DNA of 10,494 nucleotides from RECO01 sp050485385 (GTDB lineage: Bacteria > Pseudomonadota > Alphaproteobacteria > Geminicoccales > Geminicoccaceae): NCBI GenBank assembly GCA_050485385.1, contig JBJHBG010000139.1, positions 1 to 10,494 of the forward strand. The letters are read 5' to 3'. Both the position numbers and the translations under genes were made by a program. The notes below the pieces were generated by a model that saw only the letters and a program-made list of their open reading frames with translations, was not told the DNA's origin and made no database searches. Of the stretch, positions 5,592 to 10,494 are shown in pieces. How positions within the stretch are numbered: position 1 is the first letter of the stretch; every line of letters begins with the position of its first letter.

Positions 5592-6569
5592 CTACCGCCG
5601 CGCGGTCGCCTCCGCGAGCAGCCGGCCGAACTGCGCGGCGTCGACATTGCCGCCCGAGAGCACGACCAGCACGACGCGGCCGCGCACGTCGAGCATGCCC
5701 GAGAGAACGGCGGCGAGCGCTACGGCACCGCCCGGCTCCACCACCACCTTCAGCCGCTCGAAGGCAACCAGCATCGCGTCGGCGACTTGCTCGTCGCTGA
5801 CCGCGAAGCCGCCCGCGAGTTGCTCGCGGTTGATGGCGAAGGTCAACTCGCCCGGAATCGGCGCCAGGAGGGCGTCGCAGATGGAACTGGCACCCGGCGC
5901 ATTGCCGACCCGCTCGCCCGCTTCCAACGAGCGCTTGGTGTCGTCGAAGCCCATGGGTTCGGCGGCGTAGACCTCGATTTCCGGCAGCCGGTCCTTCAGG
6001 GCGATGCCCGTGCCGGCGACGAGACCGCCACCCCCGCAGCAGACGACGGCCGCATCCGGCACGAGGCCGAGTTCCTGCGCCTGGGCGGCCATCTCCAGGC
6101 CGAGGGTGCCCTGGCCGGCGATGGTGGCCGGTGCGTCGTAGGGCTTGATCAGCGCCGCCCCGGTGCGCTCGGCGATCGCGGCGCCGATCGCCTCGCGGTC
6201 CTCGGCGTGCCGGTCGTAGAGCACCACCTCCGCCCCGTAGCTGCGTGTGTTGGCGATCTTGATGGCCGGTGCGTCGCTCGGCATGACGATGGTCGCCGGC
6301 ACGCCGACCACCTCGGCCGCCGCCGCGACGCCTTGGGCGTGGTTGCCCGAGCTGTAGGCGACGACCGGTCGCCCGCCCGCTTGGCTCACGGCGTTGTAGG
6401 CGCCGCGGAATTTGAACGAGCCCGTCCGCTGCAACGGTTCGGCCTTGATCAGGAGCCGGCCGCCGAGGGCGGCATCGAGCTGCGGGCTGGACAGGAGCGG
6501 GGTACGGACCGCCCAACCCCGGAGGCGCTCGGTGGCGGCTTCCACGTCGGCGATGGTGACGACGGCCAT
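5592..6569 (-). CDS. PLP-dependent threonine/serine dehydratase-like protein (fold type II)
   Basis: This is a 325-residue cytoplasmic enzyme of the threonine dehydratase/serine racemase group. SFKFRGA (51-57) holds the PLP lysine, Lys53. SSGNHAQG (73-80) is the substrate-carboxylate loop. CCGGGGLVAGTG (177-188) is the glycine loop for the PLP phosphate. LSGGN near the C-terminus completes the cofactor site. There is no C-terminal ACT regulatory domain, so it is the short catabolic or racemase-like type rather than biosynthetic IlvA. Possible reactions are threonine to 2-oxobutyrate, serine to pyruvate, 3-hydroxyaspartate deamination or serine racemisation; the sequence alone does not decide. 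The start MAVVTIADVEAA fits family N-termini and has GGA upstream. An in-frame ATG at 6584 would add five residues but lacks a visible ribosome site. It lies divergent from azlCD. Confidence 0.85.
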   Translation of the reverse strand: MAVVTIADVEAATERLRGWAVRTPLLSSPQLDAALGGRLLIKAEPLQRTGSFKFRGAYNAVSQAGGRPVVAYSSGNHAQGVAAAAEVVGVPATIVMPSDAPAIKIANTRSYGAEVVLYDRHAEDREAIGAAIAERTGAALIKPYDAPATIAGQGTLGLEMAAQAQELGLVPDAAVVCCGGGGLVAGTGIALKDRLPEIEVYAAEPMGFDDTKRSLEAGERVGNAPGASSICDALLAPIPGELTFAINREQLAGGFAVSDEQVADAMLVAFERLKVVVEPGGAVALAAVLSGMLDVRGRVVLVVLSGGNVDAAQFGRLLAEATARR

Positions 6570-6764
6570 GTCGTTTCGATCCATGGACAATGCTGCGTCG
6601 AGCCATGCCCGACCGTGTGCACGAGGACAAGACCGGCGTTCTTGCGGCTGGGTTTCCGTTGCGTCGACGCTGGGCGGCCATGCGCCGGCTCGGGGCGGCA
6701 CATGGTTGACGACCACCGCTGCGATCCGGTTTCTCGCCCGCACACGCACCATCTCGAGGGTGAC

Positions 6765-7472
6765 ATGGACATCGGAACCGCAAGCCAGCCGGTGACGCTG
6801 ACGCGCCGTGGGCTGCGGCTCGGCGTCCGGCGGCTGCTGCCCTTGACGCTGGTGATCGTCCCGTTCGCGTTCGCCTTCGGTGCGGCGGCGGTCGCCCGCG
6901 GCTTGAGCCCGCTCGAAGCGTCGCTGATGAGTGCCGCCGTCTTCGCCGGCGCGTCCCAGTTCGCGGCCCTCGACCTGTGGGCGCAGCCGCTGCCCTACCT
7001 CTCGATCGCGGTCACCGTGTTCGCCGTCAACGCCCGCCACTTCCTGATGGGAGCGGCGCTCTCGCCCTGGGTCAACGCCGTGCCCGGCCCGCAACGCACC
7101 CTGTCGCTGGCGCTGATGGCCGACCTCAACTTCGCCGACGCGCACCGCGCGTTTCGGGAGGGGGCGCGGGACGTCGGCATCCTGTTGGGCGGCGGCCTGT
7201 TCCTGTGGGCCGTCTGGCTGCTCGGCACGGCGGGCGGCGCTGCGGCCGGCAGCCAGATCGGCAATCTGGAGCGCTTCGGCCTCGATCTGGTCATGGCCAG
7301 CTTCTTCGCCGCCCTGGTCACGGGCGAGGTGCGCCAGGGCACGCGCCTGTTGCCCCTCGTCGTTGCCGCCGGCACCGCCGTTGCGGTCGCCGACGCGCTG
7401 CCGGCCGGATGGAGCATCGTCGTGGCCGCTCTCGCCGGCGGGCTGACCGGAGGGTGGCAGCGTGTCCGCTAG
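6765..7472 (+). CDS. azlC: AzlC-family branched-chain amino acid exporter, large subunit
   Basis: This is a 235-residue inner-membrane protein. Hydrophobic segments lie at roughly residues 20-42, 49-68, 77-98, 143-162, 170-184 and 193-230. NARHFLMGAALSPW (about 86-99) is the AzlC signature, and the length is typical. AzlC works with the small AzlD protein to export branched-chain amino acids or their analogues. ATG 6765 has GAGGG at 6756-6760, an ideal ribosome site, and the hydrophilic MDIGTASQPVTLTRRG leads into the first membrane span. The 3' end overlaps the start of azlD by 11 bp, which implies translational coupling. The divergent neighbour is a threonine/serine dehydratase-like gene. 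A link to 2-oxobutyrate and isoleucine metabolism is possible but inferred. Confidence 0.92.
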   Translation: MDIGTASQPVTLTRRGLRLGVRRLLPLTLVIVPFAFAFGAAAVARGLSPLEASLMSAAVFAGASQFAALDLWAQPLPYLSIAVTVFAVNARHFLMGAALSPWVNAVPGPQRTLSLALMADLNFADAHRAFREGARDVGILLGGGLFLWAVWLLGTAGGAAAGSQIGNLERFGLDLVMASFFAALVTGEVRQGTRLLPLVVAAGTAVAVADALPAGWSIVVAALAGGLTGGWQRVR

Positions 7473-7767
7473 CCCCGAGGCCATGCTCGCCATCGTGCTC
7501 ATGGCCGCAGTCACGCTGGTCACGCGGATCGGCGGCGCCTCGCTCATGCGCTGGGTGCCGATCACCCCCGCCGTCGAGGGCTTCCTCGCCGCGTTGTCGA
7601 GCTCGGTGATCGTCGCCATCGTCGCCACGCTCCTCGCCCGCGGCGGTGCGCGGGAGCTGGCGGCGGTGGCGGTCGCGGTGGCCGCGATGTGGCTGCTCCG
7701 CAGCCCGGCCATCGCCATGTTCGCGGGCGTCGCCTGCGCCGCCGCATGGTTCGCCTGGACTGGCTGA
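7462..7767 (+). CDS. azlD: AzlD-family branched-chain amino acid exporter, small subunit
   Basis: This is a 101-residue membrane protein with about three to four hydrophobic spans (residues 7-25, 40-59, 65-80, 83-99). It carries the VTLVTRIGGASLMRW region typical of AzlD. It starts at GTG 7462 within the last codons of azlC, with GGAGGGTGG just upstream. The family length is about 100-110 residues, so it looks complete. It is expected to form the exporter complex with AzlC. It ends 51 bp before the stop of the convergent slt gene. Confidence 0.9.
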   Translation: MSASPEAMLAIVLMAAVTLVTRIGGASLMRWVPITPAVEGFLAALSSSVIVAIVATLLARGGARELAAVAVAVAAMWLLRSPAIAMFAGVACAAAWFAWTG

Positions 7768-7782
7768 GACGACCCCACCGCG

Positions 7783-7805
7783 GCGGCAGCGGCGCCGTCT
7801 GCCGC
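7783..7805. terminator. Hairpin between convergent azlD and slt
   Basis: GCGGCAG (7783-7789) and CTGCCGC (7799-7805) are perfect inverted repeats with a nine-base loop, placed between the two convergent stop codons. No T-run follows on either strand. It is a plausible but weak bidirectional terminator, or a simple G/C-rich fold. Confidence 0.4.
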
Positions 7806-7818
7806 GCGCGGGCGCGCT

Positions 7819-9759
7819 CTATCCCATCAACAGCGCGTCGTAGACCCGCTCGCCCTCGACGACGCGCTGGACGTAGTTGCGGGTCTCGCGGAAGGGGATG
7901 CGTTCCATCCAGTCGAGCTGGGCGTGGCGGTCCATGCGCCGGGGGTCGCCGAAGTCGCCCATCCACTGCGCCGGGCGGCCGGGACCGGCGTTGTAGCCGG
8001 CGGCGGCGAGCACGGTGTCGTCGAAGCGGCGGATCAGGTCGCCCAGATAGCGGGTGCCGAGGGCGGCGTTGTAGTCGGGATCGAGAGTGAGCCGGCCGAC
8101 GTCGGCGGGCAGCCCGTTGGCGCGCGCCACCGCCTGCGCCGTCGCCGGCATGAGCTGCATCAGGCCGCGAGCGCCGGCGCGGCTGACCGCGTCGATCTGG
8201 AAGCGGCTTTCCTGTCGCGCGATGGCGAGCGCCAGGGCCGGCGTGACGTGGGGGTCGGCCGGCCTGAGGAGGCCCGTGAAGCGCAACGGAATGGGGTGAC
8301 TGGCGGCAGCACTGATGCGGCCCGCCTGATGGAGCGGGATGTAGCCGCGGATGGCGATGTCGTAGCGGCCGAGGTCGAGCACCAGGGCGATGCCGTTGGC
8401 CGTGGCTTCGGCGGTCGGCGCCTCCGCGACCAGCGTGTGGCAGACCGACGGCAGGATGAGGTCGTCCCCGACCTCGGCCAGCATCAGGGCAAGGCGCGGC
8501 AGTTCCTGGTTGCGGTAGCCGGCCTGGTCGCGGGTCGGCAGGGCGGGCTCGAAGCGGAAGCGCTCGCCCAGCTCGAGCGAGGCCTCCTGGCCGTAGAAGG
8601 CGATGCCGAAGTCGGCGGCGCGGTCGTACCAGCGCCTGGCGCCGCCGCCGTCGCCCGCCGCCGATGCGGCGCGGCCCGCCCAATAGCCGGCGCGGCCGTT
8701 GCTGATCGGGGTGTCGACGTTGTCCCACATGCGCTCGAAATGCGTGCGCGCCGTCCGTGGCTCGTTCAACTGGCGAAGCGCGATCCAGCCGGCATGCCAC
8801 TCGCTGTCGGCGAAACCCTGGCCGCCGGTCTGGCGGTGCTCGGCGGCAAGGCGGTAGGCGAGGCGCGGGTTGCCGTCGCTGAGTGCCGTGCGGTAGGCGA
8901 TGCGACGCTCGTCCCACCAAAGCTCGGTGTTGCCCACGTCCGGTGGGGCTTGCAGCAGGAGTTCGGCGGCGCCGGCCGTGTTGCCGGCGCCGCGACGCCA
9001 GCGGATGCGCTCGTAGAGCAGGCCAGGGTCGCCCTGCAACTCGGCCGGCACGGCGTTGACGCTACCGTCGACGCCGGGTCGCCGTCCGCGCAGATGGAGC
9101 CGCGCCTCGACCAGCCGGCGATAGCCGGCGTCCAGCCGTGGCAGCATGCGCTCCAAGTCGGCCTCGGCGCCGCGCCATGCGAGGGCGTCGGCCCGGGCGC
9201 GGTGGTCGTCGCGGGTCAAGAGGCCCTCGAACTGGGCGAGGAAGTCGGCTTCCTCGACGCGGCCGAAGGCGGCGCTGTCGCGCCAAGCGGCGCGGGCGAA
9301 GCGGGCGGCGGCGTCGGTCTGGGCATGGCTGCGGTAGACCCGCGCCTGCGCCCAGCGGCCATGCGCGGTGGTCGGCGGAAAGCGCTCGAGATGTGCGGCC
9401 ACCTCGCCCGGCTGCGCCCTGACCGCCGCGCGCTGCACCCGTGCGGCCAGCCCGACCTGTCCGGGCCAGCCCGGATGGCGCTCGCGGAACGCGGCCAGCA
9501 CGTGGAAGGGTGGCAAGGGCTCCTCGTTGAGCAGGCGCCGCCATTCGATGGCCGTCGGGAGGGGGGCCGGCAACCCACGGGCGAGGCTCGTCGCCCGTTC
9601 CCACTCCTGCTGCCTGGAGGCGGCGAGCGCCTCCAGCAGTTGGCTGCGCTGACCGGCGGACAGAACTTGCCCCAAAGCCGGCAGGGCTGCGCCCGCCACC
9701 GCCGCCACCCCACCCGCAGCGAGGAGGGCGCGTCGCGTGATGCCCGTCGTTCCGCTCAT
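7819..9759 (-). CDS. slt: Soluble lytic murein transglycosylase (Slt70-like, GH23)
   Basis: This is a 646-residue exported enzyme that cleaves peptidoglycan glycan strands with 1,6-anhydro product formation. The N-terminus (TRRALLAAGGVAAVAGAAL) is a signal sequence with paired arginines and may use the Tat route. Residues 30-470 or so form a long alpha-helical superhelix, as in Slt70 (ring-forming U and L domains). The C-terminal GH23 domain has IARQESRFQIDAVSRAGARG, where the catalytic acid is Glu517, then GLMQLMPATA and AAGYNAGPGR. It ends RNYVQRVVEGERVYDALL. ATG 9759 is chosen because it directly precedes the signal peptide and has GGGAG upstream; the frame continues upstream with no signal-like sequence. 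It is divergent from dapA with a 135-bp shared upstream region. This is normal backbone gene content. Confidence 0.93.
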   Translation of the reverse strand: MSGTTGITRRALLAAGGVAAVAGAALPALGQVLSAGQRSQLLEALAASRQQEWERATSLARGLPAPLPTAIEWRRLLNEEPLPPFHVLAAFRERHPGWPGQVGLAARVQRAAVRAQPGEVAAHLERFPPTTAHGRWAQARVYRSHAQTDAAARFARAAWRDSAAFGRVEEADFLAQFEGLLTRDDHRARADALAWRGAEADLERMLPRLDAGYRRLVEARLHLRGRRPGVDGSVNAVPAELQGDPGLLYERIRWRRGAGNTAGAAELLLQAPPDVGNTELWWDERRIAYRTALSDGNPRLAYRLAAEHRQTGGQGFADSEWHAGWIALRQLNEPRTARTHFERMWDNVDTPISNGRAGYWAGRAASAAGDGGGARRWYDRAADFGIAFYGQEASLELGERFRFEPALPTRDQAGYRNQELPRLALMLAEVGDDLILPSVCHTLVAEAPTAEATANGIALVLDLGRYDIAIRGYIPLHQAGRISAAASHPIPLRFTGLLRPADPHVTPALALAIARQESRFQIDAVSRAGARGLMQLMPATAQAVARANGLPADVGRLTLDPDYNAALGTRYLGDLIRRFDDTVLAAAGYNAGPGRPAQWMGDFGDPRRMDRHAQLDWMERIPFRETRNYVQRVVEGERVYDALLMG

Positions 9760-9820
9760 GCCCGGAGCGCTCCCTGATCCGCAAGCGGCCGGCGGCAAAG
9801 CCCTGCCGGCGCTCCCACGC

Positions 9821-9849
9821 TTGATGCCCGCAACCACCCTCCCTATGCT
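9821..9849 (+). promoter_or_regulatory. Sigma-70-type promoter for dapA
   Basis: TTGATG (9821-9826) and TATGCT (9844-9849) are separated by exactly 17 bases. This is close to the TTGACA/TATAAT consensus. Transcription would begin near 9856 and give a leader of about 40 bases before the dapA ATG. It lies in the divergent slt-dapA region. I saw no equally good promoter pointing towards slt. Confidence 0.6.
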
Positions 9850-9894
9850 CACGGCCCGGTCGAAGGCGGCCGGGCAAGCAGAAGAGAGAGACCG

Positions 9895-10494
9895 ATGTTC
9901 AGCGGCTCCATCGTGGCGCTGGTCACCCCATTCCGCAACGGTCGGATCGACGAAGGCGCCCTCCGCGACCTCGTCGACTGGCACGTCGACGCGGGCACCC
10001 ACGGCATCGTGCCGGTGGGTACCACGGGCGAGAGCCCGACCCTCAGCCACGAGGAGCACGAGCGGGTCGTCGCTGTGGTCGTCGAGCGGGCGAATCGGCG
10101 CGTGCCGGTGATCGCCGGCGCCGGCTCCAACAGCACCGACGAGGCGATCCGCTTCGTCCGCCACGCCAAGGCGGTGGGGGCCGACGCGACGCTGGTCGTC
10201 ACGCCCTACTACAACAAGCCGACGCAGGAAGGGCTCTACCAGCACTTCCGTGCCGTTGCCGAGACGGCCGACCTGCCGCTGATGATCTACAACATCCCGC
10301 CGCGCTCGGTCGTCGACATGACGCCCGAGACCATGGCCCGGCTGGCCCGACTGCCCAACGTCGTCGGCGTCAAGGACGCCACCCAGGACCTGATGCGGCC
10401 GTTGGTGCAGGCGGCGTTGTGCGGCCCCGATTTCTGCCAGGTTTCCGGCGAGGACGGCACGGCCCTCGCCTTCAACGCGCAAGGCGGGGTGGGC
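9895..10494 (+). CDS. dapA: 4-hydroxy-tetrahydrodipicolinate synthase, C-terminus cut by the window edge
   Basis: DapA condenses pyruvate with aspartate semialdehyde, the first committed step of lysine and diaminopimelate (peptidoglycan) synthesis. The 200 residues present carry all the diagnostic sites: VGTTGES (41-47, Thr44), YYNKP (105-109), IYNIPPRS (131-138, catalytic Tyr132 and substrate Arg137), and GVKDAT with Schiff-base Lys160. These match the Tyr133, Arg138 and Lys161 of the E. coli enzyme. About 90 residues are missing beyond the right edge. ATG 9895 follows a purine-rich ribosome site (AAGAGAGAG). It is a true DapA, unlike the changed-site paralogue at 4566-5495. Confidence 0.97.
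   Translation, partial: MFSGSIVALVTPFRNGRIDEGALRDLVDWHVDAGTHGIVPVGTTGESPTLSHEEHERVVAVVVERANRRVPVIAGAGSNSTDEAIRFVRHAKAVGADATLVVTPYYNKPTQEGLYQHFRAVAETADLPLMIYNIPPRSVVDMTPETMARLARLPNVVGVKDATQDLMRPLVQAALCGPDFCQVSGEDGTALAFNAQGGVG

Noticed and set aside
6706..6734. TTGACG as a -35 box for azlC
   Set aside because: No acceptable -10 hexamer is found 16-18 bases downstream (GTTTCT or TTTCTC), so the promoter is not supported.
4066..6783. A very long open frame on the minus strand (over 900 codons)
   Set aside because: It is an antisense or out-of-frame shadow typical of high-GC DNA. Its translation is arginine- and proline-rich with no domain, and it overlaps two clearly recognisable genes in other frames.
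9614..9636. Perfect 9-bp hairpin CTGGAGGCG/CGCCTCCAG inside slt
   Set aside because: It encodes a normal stretch of the helical domain (LEALAAS), the frame is not disturbed, and it lacks the apex and linker of the two-hairpin family. Chance in G/C-rich codons is sufficient.

Overview
The window looks like the chromosome of a high-GC alphaproteobacterium, possibly Rhodospirillales-like. The reasons are very strong G/C bias at third codon positions, a lytic transglycosylase gene divergent from dapA, and the IS630, IS256 and IS5-type elements present. This assignment is inference from style and gene order, not from a marker gene.

The left half (1 to about 4563) is a mobile-element pile-up. An IS630-family transposase gene runs off the left edge on the minus strand. 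Next comes an AT-richer stretch with a small SAM-dependent methyltransferase that resembles phospholipid N-methyltransferases (1017-1673). A near full-length IS256-family element follows (1752-3524), with recognisable inverted repeats. Its right end abuts a C-terminally truncated IS5/IS1182-like transposase gene on the minus strand (3524-4505).

The most unusual content is inside these two transposase genes. The IS256 gene is cut into pieces by seven short palindromic inserts, and the IS5-like gene by one more. Five inserts (about 60-70 bp) form one family with two hairpins, a conserved linker (CGATCCGACTGCGAAGC-like) and a shared hairpin apex CAG(C/G)AG. Three (38-40 bp) form a second family with a single long hairpin of the CCCCACG...CGTGGGG type. 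Both orientations occur. Apart from the uncertain first few codons, removing the inserts joins the remaining pieces into a transposase of roughly normal length with no other frameshift or stop. I know of no described family with this pattern, although Rickettsia and Wolbachia palindromic elements are an analogy.

The right half (4566-10494) is ordinary chromosome. A minus-strand pair encodes a PLP-dependent threonine/serine dehydratase-like enzyme and a DHDPS-superfamily enzyme resembling L-2-keto-3-deoxyarabonate dehydratase. Divergent from these, azlC and azlD (overlapping by 11 bp) encode a branched-chain amino acid exporter. They converge on a soluble lytic murein transglycosylase gene (slt), with a small hairpin between the stops. 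slt is divergent from dapA, which has a good sigma-70-type promoter and runs off the right edge. I saw no copy of either palindromic family in this half.
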